From contig CM060915.1 of NCBI GenBank assembly GCA_030737875.1, positions 905,952,677 to 906,016,676 on the forward strand: 64,000 nucleotides of DNA. Reading direction: 5' to 3'. This stretch comes from Allium sativum (taxonomy: Eukaryota > Streptophyta > Magnoliopsida > Asparagales > Amaryllidaceae). Both the position numbers and the translations under genes were made by a program. Of this stretch, positions 32,225 through 43,900 are shown in pieces (positions within the stretch are counted from its first letter, which is position 1; each line of letters begins with the position of its first letter). The notes under the pieces were generated by a model. The model did no database searches, had not been told where the DNA came from, and saw only the letters and a program-made list of their open reading frames with translations.

Positions 32225-35200
32225 TTGGTTAGTCCTCGTCACTTTCAGATTCTAACTCTATTTTCTCCTTTATATATGGTTCATCTATAGTCTCAAATGC
32301 TTCAACTAATGCATTCGGTTCATCGTTTAGAGGTCCAAAATCTATTTGATCATCGGTTATTGCTATTCCTCTATTTTTCTTGACATCAGCTTGATAAACT
32401 TGTTCGTTGGGAATATTTCGTCCGTCAAATGTAAGCCTTGCATTTGTTTTAAAAACAGCCGACCAATCTTTTTTGTCTCTTCTTAGAGATGGATAAGGAG
32501 CGCAATATACTTGAAGAGCTTATTTGGCAAGTACAAAAGGATTATACTTATGATAACGCGAAGTATGTTTTATTTCTATAAGATTGTATTTTGAGTGCAC
32601 GTTGATTCCAGAACCTGGAACGTTGCTGAACCAGTTGCATTTGAACAAAAATACTTCTTCCGTAGATCGTGTGAAATATGTCAATTGCAGAATCTAGGTT
32701 AGTATGCCATAAAAATCGTTTATATGGTCATTTGGATCATCACTACCTTTAACTAATACACCGCTATTATTAGTTAAATTTTCAACACTGTACTCTTTAG
32801 TATTAAATTTATATCCATTGACAAAGAATATTGGATATGTCTTGAATTTTCTTTGTGGTCTCATTGCTAAATGTTTCAATCCTTCATCTACAACACAATT
32901 TGTTGTATCAAAAACATAATTAGTAAATCAAATGGCTAATTCTTTGCCAATATCACCGTTTGGATATTGTGATTTGTAAATGCTGCAATTATAGGACGAA
33001 TTTTACATTAAGATTAAAGATATGGTACATGCATAGATGATATAAATTCATTACATAACGAACGGTGCAACGTTAGTGTACTTGAGAAGAATATATATGT
33101 GTGATGCATTATAATCTCTATCATCCAGCCATGCTTCCACACATTTACCAGAAGGTCGACCGTGGTTTTTATAAATAAATAATGTCGCTTGACAATCATC
33201 TTGATCAATGTCTTCATCATTACACATAGTACTTTCAAATGATATGCTCACATGTTCACTAAAATAACGTGAAAAAAAAACGAAGCTTCTTCTTCGATGT
33301 ATGATTTGCAAATTGAACCTTCAACTCGAGCTTTCTACCTCACTTTTTTCTTTAGATGATTTAACTACCTATTTAAAATTATTGTAAATTAATTTTTTAT
33401 ACATTTCACTACTCAGTATTTAATTAACTAAATATTAATATACCTTTCAAATGGATACATCCATTCATATTGCACAGATCCTCGAAGACGTGCTTCTAAT
33501 GGAGGATGAATAGGTAAATGCGCCATAACATTGAAAAACCCTGAAGGATTTTTTTTTCAGTTTGTAGAGTAATATAGTGATTTCTTCCTCTAGTTTACAT
33601 AAATGATCAATTTTTAATGTAGTAGAACAAAACTCTTTATAGAATAGACTAAGTTGTATTACAACAGTCCGAATATTTACGGGCAACAACCCTTTGAAAG
33701 CGACAGACAACAAATTTTCCATCATAACATAACAGTCGTGGTTTTTCATCCCGCTAAGTTTATTGTTTTTATAGTCGACACATCTACGAAAATTAGAAGA
33801 TATATCATCCGGGTATCTTAATCCTTCCACCCATGTTAAAAGTATTTTAACTTGATTATTGTCCAGTTCATAGTATGCTTTTGGTTTTTTGGTGTCATTT
33901 GGCTTTATATGAAGCTAGGGACGGTTACGTATTACTTTGGTATCACATCTTGATTTCAAATCATTTGTCGTCTTTCCTTTGACGCTCAAAATTGTATTAA
34001 ACATATTGTCAAACACGTTTTTGTCATTATGCATCACGTCAATATTATGACGAATCAAGAGATTTTTCCAATAATGCAACTCCCAAAATATGCTTTATTT
34101 GCACCAATTATGAATCGATGTTTTACCTTGAATTTTGGTATGTTCTCCGGTTTCATGTATCTTTGGATAATCCTTTACAAGTTCATAAATATATCCACTT
34201 GAGCATATCGTAGGTGATCTCAAAGTTTCATGCCTATTAGCTATAAAAAAATTCTTATCTCTTCTAAAAAGATGATTAATATGAAGAAAACATCGATGAC
34301 AGTCAAATCATGAATTTTTTTCCATGAGGTAAAGAAAATGCTCTTGTTTCTTTCATGCAGTAAAGACAAATTAAAAGACCAGCCATACTCCAACCTGAAA
34401 GCATTGCGGACGTAGAAAAATCATTGATTGTCCACAATAAAGAAACATACATACGAAAGTTCCTTTTTTTCTCCAAAATATCGTATGTTTCTACTTCTTC
34501 TTACCATAATATTTCTAATTCTTCAATCAACAGTTGTAAATAAATATTGATTCCTTGTATCGGATCATCAGGATCAGGGACGACAATTGTGAGAAACATA
34601 TAAGGGGTTTTCATACACATCCATATAGGTAAATTATAAGGTGTGACAATTATAGACCAGGAAGAATATTTAGCACCAAATTGAGAACATGGTGAAAATC
34701 CATTCATACATAAACCAATTTGAACATTACGACTCTCGGATTCAAAATCGGGATATTCCAGTCAGAACGCTTTCGTGCTTACCCATCAGCTGGGTGTGTT
34801 AACGTACCTTTTTCCTTTGTTCTTACAATGTGTCATCTCATATGTTGCGCGGTTACAGAAGATGCATATAACCTTTGAAGTCTAGCAGTAATAGGTAAAT
34901 AATGCACACGTTTATACGGGACTTCATCCTTTCCCTTTTTCTTTCTTCTTTTGTATCTTTCCCGATTACATGTTTCACAATTATTAAGGCTAATATCTTC
35001 CTTCCCAAATAGCATGCAACCCTTTAGACATGTATATATTTTTTCATACGGTAAACCAAAATCCAACATCATTTTTTTTACTTCATAATGATTTTTGCAC
35101 ATTAAATTATTGGGAAACATATGTCGCTTCGCAACTTGTACAACAACTATAAATCCAGCTTCTGTAAGGTTGTATTTAGATTTCATCGCAATATATTTAG

Positions 35201-35695
35201 CAGTTACTGATAATTGGGTTCTGCTTTTATAGCCTTCCCAAAGGGGTTTCTTCATGGCATCTAATAAATCATATTTTTTTGCTCCAATATTTGGTTCTTC
35301 TTCATCACTACCATCGTCATCAGTAAATTGTTGAACTGGAAACATTGGATGTGCAACATCTTTAACCATACGTTCTACGAGATTCGTCGTAGCAATTTCA
35401 TTATTCACTACCTCCTCAACTTATACAAAAGTAGATGCTAACGGTTCTCCATGACGATCCCAAACCAAATAGTTTGGCACAAAACCGTACTGACGCAAAA
35501 GAACTCTAACCATTTGAGGTATCAAATGCTTCAATAATTTCCATCTACTACATGGACAATGGATTTCGACTCGTTTCCATTATTACTTAAAGCAAAATCA
35601 GTAAACACGCCAACACCATTAATAAATTGTTCACTTATTGTGTCATTAGCTTCTTCGTTTGTACATCCAGCTTCGATTAGTAAAATAATTTTCAT
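32225..35695 (-). pseudogene. TNP2-like transposase of CACTA 2, broken
   Basis: In minus-strand order: transposase-associated domain pieces (HCPCSRWKLLKHL, VLLRQYGFVPNYLVWDRHGE, about 35600-35440). A 191-codon open stretch follows (35408-34833) with LWEGYKSRTQLSVTAKYIAM and GLPYEKIYTCLKGCMLFGKE. Then PYNLPIWMCMKTPYMFL (34700-34501), the DUF4218-like FRRCVDYKNNKLSGMKNHDC (33830-33465), HGRPSGKCVEAWLDDRDYN (33170) and the DUF4216-like C-terminus NGYKFNTKEYSVEN (32810) to about 32225. Some open stretches are long, but stops separate the domains, for example just before 35408. It is better preserved than the copy in element 1. Confidence 0.87.
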
Positions 35696-35823
35696 TTTTA
35701 CTAAGTAGATATATAATTATAAAGTATGTTAAAATTTACATTGACATTTTATTAAAACAAATTTATTGTTGAATGTTATGTTAATTGATCATTTACACTT
35801 TGCTGGTGGGTCATCCTACCTCC

Positions 35824-36034
35824 CATTACAAATATAATAACGTAATTAAATTGTGTTAGTCTTTTCAATTTAAACTATTCAATAAAATTTCGGCAACACT
35901 TCGTTTTAGTTTCCTAAACAATACACAATTGCATGTGCACAAGAAACATAAAGGAAGCGCTTTCGAAATTTTGAGAACCGTTTAAAATGAAATGATTTAC
36001 GAGATTTAATTTCGTTATTGTGTTCGAAATTTGT
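35824..36034. repeat. Inverted repeat 5' of the TNP2-like gene in CACTA 2
   Basis: The left arm starts ATTACAAATATAATAACGTA and pairs with a right arm reading TTCGTTATTGTGTTCGAA near 36010-36030. The middle, with AAAATTTCGGCAACACTTC, pairs with AAGCGCTTTCGAAATTTTG. It is homologous in sequence and position to the hairpin of CACTA 1, with more mismatches. Confidence 0.7.
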
Positions 36035-37398
36035 CCAATACAACAAATATTGTATATGATGAATATAAATGTCTGTTATGTGAACAAAACGGATGTTCAC
36101 ATAACGATCATATACAATACTTATCAAACGGGACCGAAAAACATTCTAAGGCTTAATTTCATTCTCTAATTGTACATATATGGACTTTATCACATATACG
36201 TATATTTTCAACATTCGATCGAACTAACCATGCGTCATAAAATTAAATATCGTTTTTGATAAATTTTTGTAAAACATAAACTTAATTATTTCCATTTCCA
36301 CTAAACGTCCCTTAACAATTCTAAAATCTCTTATATATTAATTCAACATATATACATGCACATAATTATATTATGACACAAACAACATAAACTTGCAATG
36401 CATAAATTAATAACAAGAATAGGGCCTCAATTAATTCAACCTAACATATATTAATTAACAATACTATACATACAACACTATATATGCCCATATACATACA
36501 CCATAAACTAATAAATCCTATATTAGCAACATGATTAATTCAACCTATATATGCACGTATTAACAATACTATATATACAAACATGAAATCTAACAAACTA
36601 ATTAACTTTAAATTAGCGAATATAGGGTATTAAACAAAATATGGCTTATATCGTGAAAATTAGAGATGAATTGGAGACTAGAAAGGAGGAGAGAGATTCT
36701 TTCTGTCATTGGAGAGAGTAGTGGCGGCAAAGAAGGCGGTGATGGCTGATTTTGGAATTGGAAAGGGAGGAATTAGGGTTTTTTCGGTTGAGAAATGAAA
36801 TAGGGAAAATGATATCAGGTCGGTTTATTTTTGCTCGACTAAGCAATGACTATCAATGGTTGCCAATGGCATTAAAACCAATGGCTTCCATCGTTTTATA
36901 TTTTATAACGTAAAGAAAATTCCGGAAATCAACCTCCATTGGAAACAACTGTTAGAGGTCGTTGCCAACGTCCGTTGTTATATATTGTGTGTCTTGTAGT
37001 GGGACCGAATGGAGGTGTGTTCGGTTTCTCCTAAATTAGATCGGACTAGATAAGGGCCGAATGAAATTTTTTCTCGTACAAATTTTGTTGTCCTAGCTCG
37101 TGTCCTAAATGAAATCGGTTTGACACAAACATGTGTTTCTCAGACACGAGCACGAATGGACCCGGTCGAACATGGCTATTTATATCAAAAATTATATTTT
37201 TTGAATTATATTTTCTTCCAACTGCATGTCAAATTACGAGGAATTCGGACGAATTCGAATGAACAAGAGTCGAACGTGATTTTTTATAGTACAAATTTCG
37301 TTGTTCAAACTCGTGTCCTAAATGAAAATCGGACGGACTCGGACGGATGTATTTCGGTCACGGATACGAACGGACATTCGTAAGAAATCTACAACCCT

Positions 37399-39400
37399 AC
37401 CGGTATTTTAGATCTCGTTTTGTTGTAGATTTCATTTTTTATTTATCCTGATTTATATTTTTAGAATAATTTTTTTATTGTTTCTTGAAGAAACATATAT
37501 AAGAATAATATGAATTTAGAAGAATATATTAAGTTTAGATCTAATATTCATATTAGCACACCTGAAGTGAATGAAAATACATTATAAACTTAATTTCTAG
37601 CATTTGAATTAGAAGTTGAGAACATGTAGTTCCTATAATCTTAAAATCGAATTTCCATAAATAAATAATTTTAAGTTTCTTCATAATAAAGTACCATAAG
37701 TCCCAAGAAAAATTAATTAGAAATTCAAATTATGAGAGGAAAATATACGGGATCTATTTGTTCATATTTGTATATATGATATGATTAGATAATGCCTAAA
37801 AGACTACCATTTCTTAGTCAAAGTACATTAGTATGATTTTGTTGTAGCTATTTAGTATGACATTTATTAAAGATCTATGAAAAGCAAAGTTGCATGTTAT
37901 TTGATTGATTATAAGTCTAGTTTTATTGTTCACGTAAGATCATAATAAAACTCCTACAGAGTTAATTAAGTTGAAGCAGATAATCAAATAGTATCCAAGC
38001 AAATCATAAAATGCAACAAATTTGGATAAAAAGTAATGAAACAAAATCATGATGGAAACCAAGTGAACGTTGGAGGTAAGCATTAATGATATCATCAAAA
38101 TTATATAAAAATAATTATTAATGCAATGACTCTATTGACCTGAAGTTCAATGAATAATAAAAATTTTGCTTCATTCATTAATTTAAATGAACCGAAATCT
38201 AAAAGATTGTATATTGAAATAGTTTGCCGACAAAATATTTTGCTGGAAGCAGTCAACAAATAAATTAAAAAATGATCAATGAGAGAAAAAAAAATGATGT
38301 TTTATGCTTATTTAAATCTCGAAAAGAGTTTTTTCTTACTTTTCTAAAGTTGAGAATTTTTTTATTGAATTTAAAATCTCCAGAAGAGATAAAATGATTC
38401 ATTTTCATGATTATTTACTCTTTGCACTATTATTACATATTGCTGACATGAATTAGTAAACACGTTGAATTAGTTTGCTTTTATTATTTATTTTGCTAAG
38501 CAGTAAATGTCATGGAAGATTACTTTATTTCTATACATTTAGCATTGATTACATTAAACAAATATAATGATACACTTGATATTTATTTTGTCGTTATCCA
38601 AATTAAGAAAAAATCACTTAAAATTTTAGTTATTATATTTGTCATTTTTTGAATCAAGATGAAAGGTGGAACTCAAGTGAATTAGTTGAGATTTTTATAC
38701 AATTGTGCAAAAAAGAGTATTGTCTTTTGCTCTTATAGTACAAAAAATTTCAAAGATTTAAATATACACTGGGTTGGCTCTTCTCAGCATGTGTATTCTT
38801 TATTATGTTATTGGACTTTCTCATGATGTGTTTTTTGTTAGAATCTTCAAACAGACTATTTCAAAAATCCTATTTTGTTATTGCTCGATATTTTCTCATA
38901 GAATATTTTTTTTAATACTCATATACTATGTCAGAAACATTGTTCTGCCACTGCTATGCATAAATTTATCAAGATTATTGCAAACTGGAGCAGCATCTTA
39001 TATAAGCAAATATTATAAGAATGTTGGAATTTTTTATTTATATCGCAAAATCCAGATATCCCAAAAGAGATGTAACTTTTTTTTTTAAAAAATATTGTAA
39101 TTCCTTTTAAAAAAAATTATATCCTCAGGAGGAACATCATATAAGCAGAAGCAGTGATAATAATTTATTTTCAAAATAAATAGTGTATTCCAATATCACA
39201 CTCCTGAAGCAATAAGTTTTTTTTGTACCTAACTTTTGTTTAGCGCATCTATTTTTTTACTATATTTAACCTTTGATATGCTATTTCAAAAGTAGTTACG
39301 ATAAAAATAAATCTCTAATAGGAATATTTTATGCTATTATAAAAGTAGTTATTACGTAATTTTTAAAAGAAATATTGTATATTTATAAGAAATTCCAGAA
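37399..39400. other. AT-rich spacer
   Basis: Very AT-rich, with no gene, terminal repeat or target duplication recognised. The open frame at 38774-39088 is hydrophobic and has no family resemblance. Confidence 0.5.
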
Positions 39401-39403
39401 GTC

Positions 39404-39404
<1 letters not shown>

Positions 39405-39458
<54 letters not shown>
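39405..39458. repeat. (TA)n microsatellite
   Basis: A nearly uninterrupted TA run of about 53 bp followed by TATG units. A second TA tract follows the foldback element (39845-39870). Confidence 0.9.
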
Positions 39459-39470
<12 letters not shown>

Positions 39471-39482
39471 ATGTATAAGGAG

Positions 39483-39844
39483 CGATTGGGGGCACCCCTG
39501 TTTTTGAGCACCCCTGCCGGTCCGTGAGCTACGGCGATCCAAATCGAACGAGAATTTGTAGATGTTCAATCCACATATATTTAAGGACCTATCCAAAATT
39601 TGAGCTCATTCCGACATCTGTAGCATGTTCAAAATCTTAGCTCAATTATTCACCGTTTAGACATTTATCCAAACCGTTAAATTTAAACACCAAATATATT
39701 ATTGTATGGATGTCAGAACGAGCTCAAATTTTGGATAGGTCCTTAAATATATGTGGATTGAATATCTACAAATTCTCGTTCGATTTGGATCGACGTAACT
39801 CACGGACTGGTAGGGGTGCTCACAAACAGGGGTGCCCCCGATCG
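39483..39844. mobile_element. Long-armed foldback element inserted in a (TA)n tract
   Basis: 362 bp with two arms of about 137 bp (39483-39619 and 39708-39844). They start CGATTGGGGGCACCCCTG and end CAGGGGTGCCCCCGATCG and stay paired through GAGCTC near the inner ends. TA repeats lie on both sides, so the target duplication cannot be resolved. Non-coding. Confidence 0.85.
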
Positions 39845-39870
39845 ATATATATATGTATATATATATATAA

Positions 39871-40902
39871 GAGATAAGTTCGCTCTAGAAGTGGCGATAA
39901 TATAAAAGCTACACTTTCATATTTGGAAATGATAATGCATCTCTAGTAAATATTTGGTTATGTATTTAGTAATTCTGTTAAACCAAATATATACATAGAA
40001 ATTTGATTATTAATGATTCTAATTTAGTTTAGATTTGACTCTTAAATTTCGCGAGCAATGTGAAATATATCATATATTTCATTATAGTTATATCAAACCT
40101 TCTTATTAGGAAACAAATAAAATTATCTATAGAATGTTATTTTTTGTTCAAGTGTTTAGTTATAACATAAATGTCATATTTCTAAGTATTATGCCATAAG
40201 CAATATTATATGCATAATCATTTTTTTAAGAAGATATCTTAGATATTTTCCTGAAAAATAATTTATATATCATACTATACATTTCAGGGAAGCTATAATA
40301 CTGACTTGAAGAGATATGTATGTGAAATAAATATAGCTGCATATTTTCATAAAATTCCAATTGTCCACAAGCTACTCATATTTTTCTTAGTATACTTTTT
40401 AAATTTATTTACTGCACTCTCCATAATAGATGTGTAGAAATGTCTATATGCAGTTATAAATTAATATCTGACAAGTTATATCATAGCTAATGTTCAAAAG
40501 TAATATTTGGGGTATGATGGATGAATAAATTTAACAACTTGAAGTTGTTTATATATTTATTTGAATCAGAAGTTTAATACAATTTCAAACCAGATGTTTT
40601 GAACATTATCATGCAGTCTCAAAGGATCCATATTGATATTGATCTGTAAAAGAAGTTAATAGTTTGGATCCTTATAATAGTTTGTTCTAAAAATCACCGA
40701 CTCAAATGAGAAAGAATATGTAAATTTATGATATATTTGTAATATGTGGACGCACGTATATATCCATATATCTAAATATTCAAGTAACAACCTGAAGTTT
40801 GTTATGAGCACATCTTATAGATTATGTATAGACATTATTTGGTAATTCAAAAAGTCTATCGACCTGAATAATAAATGATCCAAAGTCCAAGTTACCAGAG
40901 AA
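39871..40902. other. AT-rich spacer
   Basis: No coding or repeat structure recognised before the Helitron-like terminus at 40903. Confidence 0.5.
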
Positions 40903-40950
40903 TCTATACTATATTATAACTAGTGTGTAACCCGTGCGTTGCACACGATA
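40903..40950. mobile_element. Helitron-like termini, abutting
   Basis: TCTATACTATATTATAA (40903-40919) looks like a plant Helitron 5' end on the plus strand. Directly next to it, read on the minus strand, is CGTGTGCAACGCACG (stem-loop), then GGTTACACACTAG and T, a Helitron 3' end (CTAG before T). The minus-oriented element would extend right from 40920; its 5' end was not fixed. Helitrons make no target duplication and insert between A and T. Confidence 0.6.
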
Positions 40951-43900
40951 GTATTATTAAAAATAGTATTTTAATTTTAATATTAAGATGAGAAAGTTGT
41001 TAAATCATATGATAAATTTTGTGTAAAATATATAAACTATAAATTAAAATTATTATTATTATTATTATTTGTGTGTAATTTATGTTATAAGCTTACACAC
41101 AATATGTATATGTATGTATTTCGAGAAATAATATAATATTATCAATTTGTTAATGTGAATAAACTATACGTATTGATGTTGATGCATGTTAGTAATTTAT
41201 TGGATGAATTAACAAATGTTATTTAACGTAATTTGTTTCAATAAGTTAAACTTAAATTATGAAATTATTCAAGTACGTAGATTTATAATAGGAAGAATTG
41301 AGAAGAAATTTGTAAAAGAAGTATATAAATTTGTTGTTGATTTATTAATGTTAAAAAGGATTTTATGATACAATGTATAATAAATAAATTCTTAATATGA
41401 ACGAATTATAATTGATTTACAAAATAACTTTGCTATTATTGTTGATTTACATAATTTGTATTAGCGATTTATACATCTTCATAGTTGAATAAATAAATTT
41501 TGAAACATAAGTGTTTGACGTTAATACTACAACGCAATTCTGGATGAACATATTGTTGTAAATGAACTAAACTTTAAATTTGTGATTATTATTTATGTTA
41601 TGTGATTCATGTATTTATATATTTGAATGGATTTTTTTCCATTTTTGTTAGTATGAATATGATTAATGTTGATGTGATTTATTAGAAGAATCAGTGAATA
41701 GTGGTATGTTAAAATTATCATAATCCTAATATTATGTAGTCAATTATAATATATGGCCTTGAATGTAAAATAGAAAAGAATTAACTAAAGCTTTGTGACA
41801 AATTATAGAAAAAGGTATTCGGAGCAAAAAACTAAAATTTGTCATCGTTTAGTATTTATAAGAAATATTAGTTAGTTAAATTTATTTAAATAACTTAAAA
41901 TTTGGATTATGTATTAATTTAAATACATGGATTTAAATATAAAATATTAGGAACTAATGATATATTATATGTATATAATTATACAAACTTTAAAATATTC
42001 ATACTAAAATGTAAAATGATGAAATAGGTAAAATAATATGAGAGAATTAGTAGATATCTATAAAGTGATAAACTAATTTGAAAATTAATTATTGAGACGG
42101 AATGAAGGAAAAGAGAGGAAAATCATAAAGTTGAAAATTTTGTTGTCTACTTATAAGGGTATTGTGGCTTCTGCACATACTGCCCTATAGAATCTGCGGT
42201 ATCTGTGTTGAAAAGTAACACCAGGTGTGATTAAATATTAGTATTAAGTAATGTTATTAAACGTTGGATACATTAAAAATTTCTTTGAAATAGTGAGTGT
42301 TTTTTTGAATCAACCTTTTAGACCCACTGTAAAACTATTCAAGATCTTGTAATGGGAAAAACCAAGGAGTATGAAAAAGAATAAATATTTTTACACATCT
42401 AACTCTTTGTGATTTGATTCAAAACCACGAAAAATAGGAACGAATTGAAAAACTAATATGATGAAGATTCATATGTCTATTGAATGATGATGGCATGTCT
42501 TTATATTCTGAATTTGAAATAGGTAGGAACCTTGGCTTAGATTTTATAACATATAGTTGGATTTGTGGATTTACATGAATTGAACTATTCATGTACGAAA
42601 ACAACGAAAAATTCATGCTACATATTCCATGATGGACGGAAATAATAAAATAATAATTATATCTAGAAACTTAACATTCACTACTAATAACTAAAATTAT
42701 TTGATGTATCATCAATGAGTAATTGTATGTGCTTATATCACACATGTAGCACAAAATAGAACCCACTCTCTATCTTTGATAATTATTCAACCGATGGAGT
42801 AAAAGTATGATATCATATCCCAAACATTGAACAATGAATAGTCAAACCATGATATTGACTTTACATTTCCTATGAAAAATAAATAAATAAATAAATAAGG
42901 TTTCATTTATTTATGCATAATGTAAACAGTAGTCGATCAACATGGCCACTGATTTAGCAGTAACCAGCATATCAATATTATGATATGTATCAGCATCTCA
43001 CTAAACTAAATGTCATATCAGATATTGGAAAGTAAGTTCTATTTAAATTTACAGGCATCACTATATTTCACTGACTTAACAATGTGGTATGAGACTTCTA
43101 ATTCTATATCGGTTAATTTATTTGATAACAGATGAAGCATTTCAAGCACTACTGAATTAAATATCAAATTACTCCCCACAAATTCAGCAAACTAAATTTT
43201 AATATCTGCAGCCGGTGGTCAAAAGTTAAATTATCCCTTCAAATAATTATATTTATTATAATGTTGTAATGTGTTTGAATAATAAAAAGGACTGTAATGT
43301 TGATATTAAATACTGCAGTAGTACTTTAAAATAAGCAATATTTAAGCTTTTATAATAAATATGTCTCTAGTGTTTTAGTTAGATATGGCTTAATTGTTTT
43401 GAACATTAAATATTTGTGTTTTATTGTTAATATTACAGATCAATATTGTTGTAGCATTTATCACATAATATTAGCAGTGTAATGCTTACCTTTTAGTAAT
43501 GTAAGCAAGTTCTTACGTGTTTTAATTAATAGTGGTTATGCTTTTGAGTATATTAAATTGATGGTTGGGTAAAAAATCACATATAATTATTAAAGTGGTA
43601 GCCCATGCTACGCACACGGATCACATTATGCTATGACACAGCGGAATTGCTAAATAATTCTGTTGTCCATGAATAAATAACAAAAAGTAGAGTAACAAAT
43701 TATTTTGATAACGTCTGAACTATATATAGAAGTATAAAAATCTATGGCATCAGGAAAAGAGAATCATAAATTGAAATTATTTCCTTGAATATGTAATTTA
43801 CACATAAAAAGTTAATAGATATATGTTTATATCTTAACAGCTATAAAATATACAATACAAAGCATTAATGTCAAGAAATGCTTATTTTGAAATTTCTTGA

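Larger units (their letters stand above)
29789..37001 (-). mobile_element. CACTA (En/Spm-type) transposon 2, larger relative of element 1
   Basis: One end is CATTACAAGAGG (one change from CACTACAAGA); the other ends GTGTCTTGTAGTG. An exact GGA duplication flanks it (29786-29788 and 37002-37004). Subterminal CCGTTGGAA / TTCCAACGG repeats are dense at both ends (29800-30080 and 36840-36980). It is 7213 bp and carries remnants of both the TNP2-like transposase and a TNPA-like gene on the minus strand, the usual two-gene CACTA content. Confidence 0.92.
29765..37398. mobile_element. Old hAT-like element split by CACTA 2
   Basis: Left piece 29763-29788 begins TAGAAGTGTAAATCGGTC; right piece 37002-37398 ends TAAGAAATCTACAACCCTA, whose inverse TAGGGTTGTAGATTTC resembles the left end. 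The flanks share GTATT (TTTGTATT and CCGGTATT, 5 of 8). The right piece has CGGACGGACTCGG and ACACGAGCACGAA motifs typical of such elements. The split is inferred from the exact CACTA target site between the pieces. Confidence 0.5.
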
